This document shows positions 12,955 to 25,600 of a stretch of 64,000 bases of DNA, one piece after another. The stretch covers positions 15,934,395 through 15,998,394 of the forward strand of contig OX439049.1 of NCBI GenBank assembly GCA_949317995.1. Reading direction: 5' to 3'. Each line of letters opens with the position of its first letter. The first letter of the stretch is position 1. The notes below the pieces were generated by a model. It did no database searches. It worked only from the letters and a program-made list of their open reading frames with translations, and had not been told where the DNA came from. A program made the translations under genes and the position numbers. The stretch comes from Acholoe squamosa (taxonomy: Eukaryota > Annelida > Polychaeta > Phyllodocida > Polynoidae).

Positions 12955-13410
12955 ATGTACCCACCCTTTTCTCTGTCCCCTCTCCTTTCCCTCTCTTCCT
13001 CCTTCTTCCCTAGCTCTTTGCCCTGTACTGCCTTTTCCCATTCTTCATACTCATTCGCTATATCATTTTCTTATCTAAAATCCATTCCCTCACCTCATTC
13101 CCCTTTTCTTATTTCCCCCTCCCCAACTCTCTACCTGTCCCCCTTACCTATTTCTTCTCTTCCCCTCACCTTCGTCTCGCCTTCCCATCTGCTCACCCTC
13201 TCCCTATTCCTCCTTCCTTACCCCTGTCTCCCTTCCCTATGACCCCCACTTCTTTTCCCACCCCCTCTCCTCCCTTTACCTACCTTATTTCCCCTTCCAC
13301 TCCCCTTACTCCTTCCCCCTTTCTCCCACACTTTTCCAGGCCCTCTTCAATCGCTTCCTCCTACTTCCCCCTCTCCCTTTCCCACATCCTCTGCTATCCC
13401 ATACAGTCAG
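12955..13410 (+). repeat. C/T-rich (polypyrimidine) tract
   Basis: About 450 bases strongly biased to C and T on the + strand, partly matching the shorter tract at 24955-25190 of copy B (shared CTGCCTTTTCCCATTCTTC). The long Ser/Pro/Leu-rich frames across both tracts follow from composition and are not genes. Confidence 0.85.
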
Positions 13411-13708
13411 AAAGGTGTTACTTTACTGGTTTTGTGGTTAATCAAAAAATAGAGGCACCCAAAGGCCCAGAGTGGGATATAAGTATTACCTATTAGTGCA
13501 GCACAAACTATTTCTAAGCAAGGCAGGTGACTTTTCAGACTAAAGTGGTGGGTGGAAGTTAGCAGGTGAAGCAGATCGTGACATTTTAAGGAAAGAGGGC
13601 GCCTATTCCCAGCTTTAGCATAAGAGCAGCATGCTCCTGAGGTTTATCCATTTCCATCCCTCCCCCCCTACACCTCTTCCTTCTCTGCCCCCTGGATGGT
13701 CGGCATGA

Positions 13709-13757
13709 TGCATGAATGTAGCCCTGGCGAGTTACTCACCAGGGCTACATTCATGCA
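13709..13757. other. Perfect 19-bp hairpin
   Basis: TGCATGAATGTAGCCCTGG (13709-13727) is perfectly complementary to 13739-13757, with an 11-base loop. The stem is shorter than a typical pre-miRNA. It may be a MITE remnant. Confidence 0.7.
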
Positions 13758-13759
13758 CT

Positions 13760-14607
13760 AATACATTAGTAGCCCTAAAAGGCTTAAGGATTTTGTAGGA
13801 TACTATTTTGTTTGTCTTGCCCTCCCGAGATCTTTCTTACTTAGCAATGTATGCTTCTTATTGAAACTATGCACACTATAGCTAAGAGTGTAAGACAGCC
13901 ACTATAGCTAAAAGTGTAAGACAGCTTATTCTTTAGTTATGGGTATACATACGTTTGTGTAATAGTAGGTTATGGGTATATGGGTCAGGTCGACAGAAAG
14001 TGTAAGATTTTGCCCTTGAAGGCCCTAAAAAATTAATTTTCTAATTACTTTATGTAACCTTAACAAATTTGTCAAGGTATATCTCCTCAGCTCAGAAAAA
14101 AAATTACCGATCTAGGACATCCGGTTCCATTTTTATTGCATGTTTTGTGTCATGTAACGTCCAGTACCAAAATGATGAAATATTGAGGTAATTGAAGTTG
14201 CTCTCAGTAATATAAGAATGTCCCATTATGCATAACAAACACATGAAATAACAAGACCAATATATCTATTCTTGACTTCAATTACAAAATGGGACAACAT
14301 TTGAGTTATGCATGCACAGTAGACTTCCTCCTACATGATGATAAAAGTACCCGATTTTACATAACGTCCGGTACTTTTATCAGAATTATTTCACATAAAC
14401 TGCTCTCACATGGAGACAAATGCTGACAGACACACAATTTTTTCACCAAAGTAGGGGGCAAAAGGGCCCTTCATATGGGTAATAACAAAGATTTTGAAGC
14501 TTCAGTTTTTCCCTGTTTTATAACTGATTTAGATTTAGGTACCGGACATTACAAATAACAGATTTCCACTTTGAAAGATACATCATAAAAAATTCTTACT
14601 CATTAAC
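13760..14607. other. No gene; dispersed CCGGTAC motifs
   Basis: The motif (A)CGTCC(G/A)GTAC or its inverse (GGTACCGGACAT) occurs around 14155, 14365 and 14538, in both orientations, in otherwise AT-rich DNA. This may be a decayed inverted-repeat element; no termini could be defined. Confidence 0.4.
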
Positions 14608-14961
14608 ATGTCCATACCTCATGGAAATGATACATGTGATCATATACAATACAAAAAATAACTTTGGGATACTCCAGATGTTATTTATTCAATACAGGAC
14701 ACTTGTGAAAAAAATAAAAAATATAAAAATAAGAAATTTGGTCGTTTTTTTCACTTCGGCAGGCTATAAGTCTTAGAGATTTTGATGTCCATACCTCATG
14801 GAAATGATACATGTGATCATATACAATACAAAAAATAACTTTGGGATACTCCAGATGTTATTTATTCAATACAGGACACTTGTGAAAAAAATAAAAAATA
14901 TAAAAATAAGAAATTTGGTCGTTTTTTTCACTTCGGCAGGCTATAAGTCTTAGAGATTTTG
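14608..14961 (+). repeat. Perfect 177-bp tandem duplication
   Basis: 14608-14784 is repeated immediately as 14785-14961 with no difference that I can see. The unit runs from ATGTCCATACCTCATGG to CTTAGAGATTTTG and is non-coding. Its perfection implies a recent event or an assembly artefact. Confidence 0.9.
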
Positions 14962-16019
14962 ATAAATGACCACAAATTTACATCTTTCTAATAGGCCTAA
15001 GTGTCCTCTATTAAATGAGTCTATGTATGACAACATTGGTTCACAACTTATTTCTCCAGAGCCATAAAGGTCCCAGATGACCCCAAAACACAAAATCTAC
15101 TGCTTTCTGGCGACCTGACCCATATGCATGGGTAATGAAGGAAATAATATCCTTTGTAATACGACTGTACCCTGTTAATGATATCATATGAAGCCAGTTT
15201 ACAAATATACTACCCATATGGGTGGCAGGTACAAAAGAGGACCTCTCATCTCATTTAATATCTAATTAGACACAAGAGATCTACTTTTGATTCACAAATT
15301 GCTTTGATTTATTTTGGCGTATTTATATACATATCTCTGGATTTATTGATGAGTTTGATATTTGAAAAAGTATACAAAGTATGATATAATCCCCTGGGTG
15401 TTATTCAATATACAGAGCTGCCATATTAAAAAAGCATCTGATCCTGATGATTTTCAAAACCCACTCTTCCTTTTTCAAGCCACATTTGATGTATAATATA
15501 GATATGCATGATGGATATAACAAACCATCAAAGGCAGTCTCAAAAACATACTAATGTACATAATGTATTGGCAGGGGTGGAGGATTGCCTAGAGCTATTG
15601 ACTTGTACCTCTCATATCAAAGCATGGGCAATGTGGTCTGAGCTCATATTACCATCAGAACCAAAGCCCCCTGTTGTTATTTTATGTGAAAGTCAGTAAG
15701 GATGTTTCAATGAAATATCAACCAAAGATTACTTGAAAAATTTACTATGCATCAACACCTTTCATTCCACCGTCCCCAGAGAAGGATAAATATGCAGATT
15801 TCACCAATGTTATGCAATCCAATTTACTTCCCAAACAGAAAGTTGCCTCTAACAGACAAAGTCGATTCACTAAGGACTTGGTCATGGAATTAATCACAAG
15901 CTCAGTGCAGTCTATAGATGAATTTTGTGTGGGTGACATGTAAACAGAGAATCCACAAGGACCACCCTTATCAAATACCATGTAAGACCCAGATCTGTAA
16001 GATATCACTGTCAAGCAAG

Positions 16020-17914
16020 TCTGTATACCCTTGACATCTAGATCTAATCATGTTTGAAACAGGCGAACAAGTATAATAGGTCAAGTGCTAATTTCAGTCT
16101 ACCTGACTCTCTGTATACTCTGGGGCCTATTTCAGAATAATCGATAATCTGAAAATTGATGATTTGTAACTGGAGAAGCACAGTGAATCATGCTATCATC
16201 AGAGAACCCACCCTTAGGTCATTTACTGAGAGAGTTCAAGTTGTAGCACGTTAAGAAATGGCCTGCAGGAGAACACAATGATTACACACTTATGGTATGA
16301 CCCAAAACACCCAAAATGAAAATATGCTTCACTATATAACCCTTATACTGCAGTGTTACTGGCTGGCCAAACAATATAAACACCCCTTAGCTGGTACAAC
16401 TATTGGGTCTATTTGCCATACGTATGGAAACCCAGGGGTACCCCTGACAACAACATAGTGGCTATATCAGACCTATGTGTTCCAAGTTGTTGTCCGGGAT
16501 ATTGAAATAAGCAGAATATGGTTGCATGATCAGAACGGTATCTTAAAATCAGCCATCGTTCTGAAATACAATCCAGGGACAATGCATGTGCTCTCTGACT
16601 ATCGGGAGTCCCGTCGCAGATACAGGTACATATATAACTAATGGGACTGTAACTATATATGGTCAATATACAGATTATGAGTCATACAAGGGCACATATT
16701 TTAATGGAAAGTACACAGAGTTGAGGAATGCTCTGTTCAGGTTACCTCTAATAGACCTGATGAGGGTCAGATAAGAGGCATTAAGAGCGTCCACACCCAG
16801 AGGTGTGGACGCTCTCTCTGGTCACTTGTGCCCTACATAGCGGTGTGGTTCATTTAAGTGCCAGGGCACTGTTAAGTTTCAATACCTCTCTTTCCACTGG
16901 CCCTTATTTGAGTCATTTACCCCTGGCGCTTATTTGAGTCTAATGCTTATTTGATACCCCGGGGCTTTATACACAAGCAACTTCAGTAGAAGGGCCCTAC
17001 TTCCGTTGTCCAGATTGTGCGAGTGGTGTGTGGTATGGGGTACTGCCCCAGGAACATGCCGCTATCATTACACCACAACCAACTGCCATGTAACTCAGGT
17101 CGGGACCATGTGATCGGTCAGCTGGCCTGTCACACAATGTGCAGATGAGCAGATAGGTTTACTGTGCACCCAATGCCTCTAGCTGTGTACTTAGGATCTA
17201 CAGAATGTTGTTTTGGAACAAGGAGAACTTATTCAAACATTCACAGCCATTTAAAAGGTTAAGGTTTATAGAGGCACACTCAAAGACCTGCAGTTTTCCC
17301 TTGCAATCCTCTCAGCAGAGAGTAATACAACTGTGGGTGAAGTATTAGTTGTGAGATCTAAGACCATTTACCAGTGTTTACTTTACAGAAAAAAAGGGGA
17401 TGCTCAATCTTCAGCCATATTGTTACTACTCTTTCCCTCTCTCACAATTTCTCAGGGCATTCACAGAGGTACCTGGTTGTCTACAAAGGGAGTCTAATAG
17501 GGTCTGAATTTCATTCTAGAGTCTTTATTCCCCACCAGTGCATGCCCAAGAGAAACAGTAACTGGAGCCAGAACTCAGCTTTTTCAAACTCTCCTGTGTA
17601 TGCTTGACTTGCCCTAAAGAAAGAGGCAATAGCTGACTAGAGCCTGGTCATTCTGGCTGAGGGAGAGGCAGGTCCCAGAGCGAGACATTTCTTATAGGTC
17701 TGTAGCTTTTTATATTAGAGGAGCGGAACAGGCTCCATCTAACCACAGCCAAGTCACAGGTCAGTGTCACTCCTGTAGTGTCGTTTACTTGCCTATACTT
17801 CTTTGACAGCCGTGTTGCTGAATACAAATGACAGACGAAGACGGCAACTAAATAGGCATGTTCTTCCCTGGGAAAACAGTAGCAAGAGCAGACCTTACTG
17901 CAACTAAACTAGCT
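16020..17914. other. Copy-B-specific insertion, left part; no gene
   Basis: Absent from the corresponding point of copy A (about 2680-2740). It contains one near-perfect short hairpin: 16784-16797 pairs with 16802-16815 over 14 bp with a 4-base loop (GC-rich, AGAGCGTCCACACC). No coding region is supported. Confidence 0.5.
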
Positions 17915-18817
17915 GTGACATGTATACCTATGTCAACTTGATTTGACACAGAAAGCACATGTCATTTGGACATGTGCACATATGTCACCATGACAACTGA
18001 AGCACAGAGTAATCCTGATATGATTTGACATGCCTTAAAATGCCATGTCATCTGTGAGTTTACTAGGGTCACAGCCATGTCGAAGGCACTTGAAGTATGA
18101 TGGTTCGACATACATAATTGTTCTAGGATATTCCACTAGATGGGGCAAACAACCGTTTTGGTACCAGGATTAATCACTACCAAGATGTACTACCAACACT
18201 TGAGGCATTTGATGTATCTGTGTCATTTTGTTTTCATGAAGAATAGATCACTAAGATTTGTAAATACTATCAATGAATGGTAGTGAATTCTATTTCATTG
18301 TTAAATTTGCATTTGTCATTGAACATCAAAATAGATACCCACAATCCTGAATTCCTCAACAGGAGAGGCTAGACACCTTATGTGTGGGTCAGTGAAAATA
18401 CCAAAAGATAGTATGCTAACCCACAATCTATAATCTCAGTATCTACAGTATACATGGAGAAATATGGCATTGCCATGCACCTCCATGCCCTTGTCTTATG
18501 GACTGCATAGAGGTCCTCAATCAAGTAGAAGTTCTGTAGATAGGAAAAGGTGCCTTGTTGTTACAGGTCTGTGGGACTATGATACTCCCTGCCTTCTATT
18601 ATAGGCCTGCCCTGATTGAACCATTGGTAGATAGCTATTGACTGCTCTTGAACCTTACATAATTGTCACACAGTATTACCAAGCACTCAGGTGCATGGAT
18701 CAGGAATATGTGACATTGCTGCATTATGCATATCAAGTGAAGTTGACATGTCATGCAGGAGACAAATTGTGACCTGTGCAGTATGTGTCAAAGCAATTAA
18801 TGTTCTTCTCTCTGTGT
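17915..18817 (+). repeat. Dispersed ~0.9-kb repeat, copy 1
   Basis: Strongly similar along its length to 43049-43942, in the same orientation. Both start GTGACATGTATACC and are rich in the dyad-like words GACATGT/ACATGTC. A second TGACATGTAAC-type inverted motif just downstream (18896-18925) may be the true terminus. No frame is conserved between copies, so it is probably a non-autonomous DNA element. Confidence 0.75.
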
Positions 18818-18929
18818 GTCAAACAGTATCTTACATTACATTGGTTCAAATAAATGCAAATGTTTCTTTTTGAAGATTTCATCAAATTTGGTTACACATG
18901 TCAGATATTATGACATGTAACCGATACAT

Positions 18930-19840
18930 CATTTTTTACCTTTGTTATTCTACTTTGTGGAAGATATTCATATACCCTGTTTATTTTGTTTGCACTCTGA
19001 AAATTAAATGTTGAATCTACAGGTATCCTCATAAAGCTGAAAAGTGAACCACATTAATTGTGTAGCAGTTTAGGTTCTACAATGAAGCCTCAGATGGTAG
19101 AACAATGAAGTACTGGGATATAAGGAATGTTCATGAAAGCAATGGTCCCAGAGTTGCCAGAGAACCGTCATTATTTTAATGATATTTTTCTTCCAGTGTG
19201 TGGAAAAACCCTATGTACAGTGTGGATCCTTGGTGACTGTAGAACAAGCTATGCACTAGTGATACTGTGTACATGTATACCCTACACACTGGCACCATTT
19301 CCCAATGGTGATCCATAACATGTCAGTACAGACTAAAAGAACCTTCATTATAGCCCCCAGCCTGGGGCACCTGGGAGGATAAGCATGCTTCCAGCTCCCC
19401 CAGGGTTTCTCCTGACTCCACTAAACTGTCACTTATCCATTGGACCAGAGGTGCGTACCCTAACTAGATTCAGTCTATTCTATTTACTGTTTTCTTCTGA
19501 TTTAACAGTAATGTGAGACCGATGCTTTACTGGATTTGGTAGCTTGTAGATTAGTAGTATTGGTGCTTGGTCACGGCCAGTCGATGAAGAGCTGAAAGTG
19601 TGTACAATTTAATGATTTGAAGTGTGTACAATTTAAATATTTCTCCTGTGAGAAAATGATGCGTAGCTTGGTGAACATAGTGGTTTTGTCTCTCGGTTGG
19701 TGTTTTAATCAATGGACTTGAGACATTCTGGAACAGGGCCATTCTTAGCTTTTCATCATGTTGCATGCAAAGCAGATGGCATGATTTACCTGTTGCTCTC
19801 ACACTGGCTAGAAGTGACTTGAAACTAACTATACATCCTA
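18930..19840. other. Copy-B-specific insertion, right part; no gene
   Basis: No coding, RNA or repeat feature is recognised. Similarity to copy A resumes near 19841 (GGCTAATACCTAAG). Confidence 0.45.
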
Positions 19841-20454
19841 AAATATCAGGCTAATACCTAAGCCATCAACCTTTCTACTGAGATAGGCAAAGAACTGCGT
19901 CCTTGACTAGATACACCTTCTTTGGTTTTGTCAATAATAGGTAAAGAAAACATTCTTTAAGATTGCATTGTTTTTGAATGTAAATATAAATATTACCTGG
20001 TGATCAGTTCTTCTAAGAAGAGTGGGCCAATTGATATAACTGCTAGAATTATTTCTTTAGGCTAGATGGAACTATTCTTAGTTGTGTTTGTTAGTGGAAA
20101 TCAGAACAGACACTTCAAAAAAGGCCTCACTGCCTGCAGGCATACAGTGGGGAATCTGTGAACACCGAGGTGTATATGAACATAGATGCACACTGGCAGT
20201 TTGCTCCTCCTGGGACAGTCCGCTCTGACAGTAAACATCACAAACAGTCCCCCATTATAGCACAAGGAGAGAACAGGGGAAGTTTAAACCAGATAGAGAC
20301 GGCACCTGTCACAACCATCTATAGAGAATAGGTATTGTGGGTGGACAAGCTGTTCACTGTTTAATTAAAGATGCCTTCGCAAGAAGATATTTATGTCACT
20401 AAAAAGAGGCAGGAGAGATAATCCTGAAGCAGTTACTCAAGGATAGTTAAGGGT

Positions 20455-20735
20455 AGGTGAGAGGTAGACAGGGCAATGAGAGGGGCAGACAGGACAGATA
20501 GAGGGGGAAACAGGACAGTGAGAGGGAGACAGGACAGTGAGGGGGAGATAGGACAGAAGGAGGGGGAGACAGGACAGTGAGAGGGAGAGAGGACAGTCAG
20601 AGGTGCACAGAACAGTCAGAGGGAGACAGGACAGTGAGAGGTGGACGGGACAGTCAGAGGGAGACAGAACAGTGAGAGGCAGACAGAACAGTGAGAGGGA
20701 GACAGGACAGTGAGAGGGAGACAGAACACTTGACC
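20455..20735 (+). repeat. GAGGGAGACAGGACAGTGA minisatellite
   Basis: About a dozen imperfect copies of an 18-22 base G/A-rich unit with core ACAGGACAGTGAGAGG. The equivalent array in copy A is short and split (3090-3150 and 6180-6300). Confidence 0.9.
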
Positions 20736-21568
20736 TATGATGTTACCCGTGATTTACGGGTCTGCTGAGAGCAAGACAGAGAACTTACACATGAGCCATG
20801 GGGAATGCTGTGTATGACCACCCCAATGAAACAGCATAATCTACATGTCACTATTCTAGCTATATCCTTACATTTGTTGTTTCATTCATCTAAAACATGA
20901 GCAATATGCACGGGACCATATGTCAATATTGTATCTACTGCAACGACATACTTAAAATCTAAGTGTTTGATAATTTATAAAAAAAAAATCTAATTACTTT
21001 TGGATGTGAATCTGGGGAATTATGTGACAAATCACTGTATGATCCTATATAGGTTTGAATACTCTGTATCTTAAATATATGCATGGTACCCCATATTATT
21101 TTTGTACATATGAACAGTACATCTCATTGTGGGACCCTGGTTAGAATATGGTAAATATCTAATTACTTTTAGCCTTTCCCTGCTAGCCACCTTAAGGGGA
21201 ATTAGTTACATTGACACCAGTGGAATGGACCCTTTTTCTGTGTGCCCAGGCTGGGTGATAAGATTCCCCTAAAGATGAACAAAGGGACAAGATCAGTGTC
21301 TTCAGGTCATGTAGCACAACTATTTGGGTGTTGTTTGCAGCATTACCTTCAGCCACCTGTGCTGAATACTAAGTAGTACATTATAATCAGCCAGATGTTC
21401 CCTTTAATAGCTATCAAGATTCAAGTATGTGCCACCAAACCCGGGCACCAAACCAACACTGGAGAGAATTTCGAAGGTCAACATTTCTAGAATTTGGGAG
21501 GGAACACCATGACTGCCAGGACAGAAGGTCTTCTGTGCATGCCCTCAAGAATTGCCACAGCAAGCTAT

Positions 21569-21929
21569 TGTAGAGGTATATTGGTATGTGTATTGTTATT
21601 AGGTGTCGTCTGGCGTGGTGGGTGAGTCCTGTCGCTGGATGTTCCTAGGGTTCTGGATAGGTGGCAGCACTGATCTGGACCTGTGAGACATCTGGCGACA
21701 ACCATTGGGGTTCCTATATAAGCCCCTGGGCTCAGTCGCTATGTCAGTGGCCCTTCAGGCCTCTGTACTGAATATTACTAAAGAAAGTAAGATTAGCTGT
21801 CCCACCTACAGCTTCCGGGTAGCCGCTAGTGCTAAATAAAACCTTTGGCATACCCTCGAATCACTGTCTTGCGTTTTCCTTCCTAATTGCAAGACTCAAA
21901 CTGCCGAACTGGTAAAACAAACCATTACA
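21569..21929 (+). mobile_element. Solo LTR (361 bp) with CTAT target duplication
   Basis: Begins TGTAGAGG, ends AACCATTACA, and is flanked by CTAT on each side (21565-21568 and 21930-21933). It contains TATATAAG (21717-21724) and AATAAA (21835-21840) in the order expected of an LTR promoter and poly(A) signal. The homologous position of copy A (about 8365) lacks it. Termini match those of the 1525-1892 LTR in the opposite orientation, so both probably come from one family. No internal domain remains. Confidence 0.85.
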
Positions 21930-22092
21930 CTATTTACAGAACAGTTGTGGTTCATTACCTACCTCTGATCACAGAGTACTGGAACTGGTATTCATACTGG
22001 TAAACTTAGGAACCTGACACAAACATTATAACGTTAAGATCGTTTTTATGCCAAGTCGGCATACTAAAAGTTGATTTGGGGTCTACATTTTC

Positions 22093-22275
22093 CTAATTGC
22101 AGCCATTCCCATCCCAATCAGGCACATGCGTTATATAAGGTGTCAATAGGGGGATTTCTGTGATAGTCCCTGACTGGGTTAAAGAAATAACTGTCGCTAC
22201 CAGCAAATAAAACAGGATTTTAATTGACATCATCCTCTCAGTGTTCATTAAGTGGGTACAACCTGACACACACAA
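22093..22275 (-). pseudogene. Copy of the signal-peptide-like frame, with a stop
   Basis: Homologous to 8467-8688. The hydrophobic run and THVPDWDGNGCN are kept, but the next codon is TAG where the other copy has TAT. The original start region is lost by a small deletion; the frame now opens from unrelated upstream codons. Most differences from the other copy are synonymous, so the stop is probably a late change. Confidence 0.4.
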
Positions 22276-22437
22276 AAATACTCTTGTAACATTTGAACTG
22301 ATGTTAAGTACTCTTCCCAGTATTTAGGTATATACCATGATTAATGCATAAGCACCTCAGCTACTTTTCCCAAAGAATAAAAAGAGTTGCGAGGGAGTTT
22401 CTGTTTAAAATTGCTCCTATACTAACCCTATCACTAG

Positions 22438-23573
22438 ATGGTCAATTGCAATGAGATGGGGACCCATTTTTCACCATGGGAAGGGGGTAAATGTGACTAA
22501 AAATTGAAGGTTTTGGATATTTTTCATTTCCATTAGGTGTGTAAGGTCGGGATCTTGCTTGGAAACTATGGTTTTGCCCCTGTATCATTAATATTTAAAG
22601 TAGCAGACTACAAAATGAGAGCTTTTTATGAGGTATTTTGAACATTTGTTATAGTGCTCCCACTGGTATGGGCCAAAGTAAAGAGAAAATGCATTGGAAA
22701 TGTATAATCTTTTGTTATTTCCACTAGCCCCCAATATTTAGCATTATATAATATAATTACTTCAAGAACTATTCCCCCTATCCGCCTGGAGTTATAGCTA
22801 AAAACCTTGTGGTGTAGGTAAAGTGGAACCATACGTGCCACAAATTTCAGTGCATTATAAGCGATGTAGAATACCATATAAATTAGATAAATGAGGGTAA
22901 ATGGAATCTCTCATGTGCCCATTTTAAGATGGTAAATAAAAGAAATCTGGTCACCAAACATGTAACCTGCTATTCAGAGAGGTTTAAAACAAAGTAAGAG
23001 TGGGGTAGTTTTAGAGGAACCATACGTGCCACACATTCCACATCCTCATAAATTTAATACTGTATAGTATCAACCCATGTCATTCTCGAATTATTGTACT
23101 CATATAAGGTATTGATAACAGAAATAAGGACAGAATTTTACCAGGCAATTTTTCTAGGAAACACTAAAATGTGACATAGAACCGTATGTGCTACATGGAA
23201 CCATACGTGCCACACCATACATTATGCCTTAGATATCCTGAATAAAGAAGGTATGTGACTATGACAGATAACTAGTATAAAGGGACATTGCCCAGCACCA
23301 TAGACAAGAGATATCATATGAATCTGGCCACTAGAAGGTGGAAAAATTATACTACTAAAAATGAGCCTATTTGGATCAAAATCCCAAAAGAACTAATGCT
23401 ATATAACTGAATCAAGGCTAAAATTGACAATTATTCATATTAATGTTCCCAACTTTTGAGATAGGTCCCTCAGTTCATTAGTATTTTGGACAAGAAATTT
23501 CAAAACAATCCAAGCATTTTAATTTTTACCCCTTAATGGACCCTGTGTGACCCCATTTCGCTGCAATTGACCA
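22438..23573 (+). mobile_element. MITE, GGTCAATTG family, copy 2 (1136 bp)
   Basis: Its terminal inverted repeats share a 12-bp terminal TGGTCAATTGCA, then a looser match including ATGGGG. It is flanked by GA on both sides, and a matching empty site exists in copy A at about 8911-8935 (CCCTATCAATAGATACATT). The interior holds at least four GGAACCATACGTGCCAC-like motifs in tandem or inverted arrangement (about 22825, 23017, 23180, 23198). No transposase frame. Confidence 0.85.
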
Positions 23574-25200
23574 GATACATTTAACAATCTTTTTTTGTTA
23601 AATGACATTGTAATGATTCTTTGTCTTAGCAAGCTCATCAAGAAAGGCAGATAGATTTAGATGACTATCGTACAAACTGTGAAAATAACATACACCCATC
23701 TGATGCAATATCTGCCTGTGGCCTCTCAAAGCTCTGTTTTGTTAGTTTATTTTGGATCTAGGAATTCCTTGTGCCCCATGATGGGAATTTAAACAGCATT
23801 AAACAGCGCAAGACTTGATGGTGAAAACAGGACAGAATGCATGCTTTTCTGGAAAAATTATTTACATTTTGGGTGAGAGATGATGCAGACTACCAGGGGA
23901 TTCTTGCCAAAAGAATAATATGATGAGGAGAAACATCTGTAATTTTTTTCATTAGAGCTCTTCATATTTCTATACCTAATTTACAGATCCCTTTCCCAAA
24001 GGTTTCTGTTTTGTAAGAGGATCACATAGCATTTTACCTTCTGAAAACTCCGTTAGGTCTCTACTCAATTATGACATTTGGAAGGTTACATCATGAGTCT
24101 TGACATGCTGCAAATTTTGTAGGTGAACTCTGAGAATGATTTGACAAATTATTAGCAATCACCAGAAAATGTATCCTAAGTCATGAGGGAATCCACTGAC
24201 AGCTAATTTGCATGTGGTGGATTATCAACTGTAGGAGCTGTACAAAATTATGTGCAGGCAGGAGAACATCTCTTCCCTTTGTTATGGGTTCATTAGCTGC
24301 AGCAAAACAAGCTCAAACAGATTCAAGTATCCAAGTTTATTATCCAAGACCACAAACCATAAATGACCAGTAGGGGGAGGAATATTTGCAGCCTGGAAGG
24401 TGCTAAACATTCTAAGATAACAGACAGTCCTTATGATTTCAGCCCTCCAAATCATACAGCTCAATGGTAAGTGATGACCTGTGATATACTGCCCTGTACA
24501 GTAGTGCTTTGGAGTGGAGTGCTTTTGACATCCTAGTTATGAAAAGGGAGCTCTTTCCCCTCTGACTGCGTGAATAGATGGATGTTGACGGGTGAAATAG
24601 AGCATGATTATTCTGCCAACACCAACTTGAGCTATTTAGATTATGGTACATTTTCCTTTTCAGCAAGACCCTCCAGAGCACAGAGTACTTAAGAAAGTTA
24701 ATTTTTCCTACTGAAAAGTCACTTACTGGGTATTCAGTTGACACCTTATAATATACAGTCAAAGGAAACACAAGAGAAAGGGGAATGATACAAAGACAGT
24801 AGCTTTTTAGAGTAGGTGCTGCTTTGACAAAAGGCATGAAGACCCCCTTTGTTTGTCCTTATAGGATCCCTCTCCTCCTACCAGGGGCTGTTTTCTCTCC
24901 ACACGATGTCAATAAGAGTAATCCGTTAATAACTGTATCAGTGTGTATGTGCCTTTTTCCTGCATCCCTCCTTCTTCCCTCTTTGCCCTATACTGCCTTT
25001 TCCCATTCTTCTCCATCACCTACTCTCTACCATCAATACTGTCCCCTTCCACCCCCCCTTATGTCATTTTTCTTTCCTAAAGTCTATTTCCTCACCTTAC
25101 CCCAGACCCTCCCCCTTCTCTCCATCACCTACCTTCTACCATCAGTAACTTCACATCCCACCTTCCCTTATGTCATTTTACTAACTCCGCAGTTGTTTTT

Positions 25201-25391
25201 GGGGTCTAAGAGGAAAAAACACTTAGTGAACCCCCAGGTGGTAAGTTTAAAGGGGTTTGCCTCATCAGAAAAAGAAATGAAATGGTTACCTTGTAACAAA
25301 AACATCTTTTTTTTCTGAACACATGTACTTTGTCATATGAACCCCCCACTCCTCACCTATCATCACTCCAGTTTTCCCATGCCATCTACTG
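25201..25391. other. Junction after copy B; no gene
   Basis: Similarity to copy A has ended; no feature is supported up to the short inverted-repeat element. Confidence 0.4.
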
Positions 25392-25500
25392 CCATCCCAG
25401 TAAAAAAACGTCAAAAATACGTTTTTAACCTTTTAAAACGTTTTGCTATGATAAGGAGCCATAGGGAAATGCTCTGAAACGTTTTTGTTGACTGGGATGG
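25392..25500. mobile_element. Short inverted-repeat MITE (109 bp)
   Basis: Starts CCATCCCAGT followed by A-rich sequence and ACGT. It ends with the inverse ACGTTTTTGTTGACTGGGATGG. The arms pair over about 20 bases with small gaps. No target duplication is clear and no coding content is present. Confidence 0.6.
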
Positions 25501-25600
25501 TAATCAATTACTTCTGATTGGGGCAGAGTCATAAGATAGGGTTCACCCTGCGGACATACCAGTGGAGGCAATGTTAATTGTTATGAGTCTATAGCGGTAA

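Larger units (their letters stand above)
15145..25200 (+). repeat. Copy B of the old direct duplication
   Basis: Colinear with copy A but interrupted by a 3.8-kb stretch (16020-19840), a solo LTR (21569-21929) and a MITE (22438-23573). It lacks copy A's LTR, SINE and foldback. At about 21498 it passes from similarity with sub-unit 1 of copy A (6876-6900) to similarity with sub-unit 2 (8303 onward), so it is a fusion of sub-units. This could arise from deletion or unequal exchange. Confidence 0.78.

Noticed and set aside
12955-13496. Ser/Pro-rich frames of 95 and 85 codons
   Set aside because: Polypyrimidine tract without start context, domain or splice signals.
14120-14961. CRISPR-like array from repeated motifs
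   Set aside because: Only irregular motifs and one perfect duplication; no regular repeat-spacer pattern, and the genome is eukaryotic.
16784-16815. Histone-type 3' stem-loop or bacterial-type terminator
   Set aside because: The stem is 14 bp rather than 6, there is no histone gene nearby, and the context is eukaryotic.
24824-25318. 164-codon Pro/Ser/Leu-rich frame on +
   Set aside because: It lies in a C/T-rich tract shared in diverged form with 12955-13410, where the frame is not conserved; composition alone explains it.
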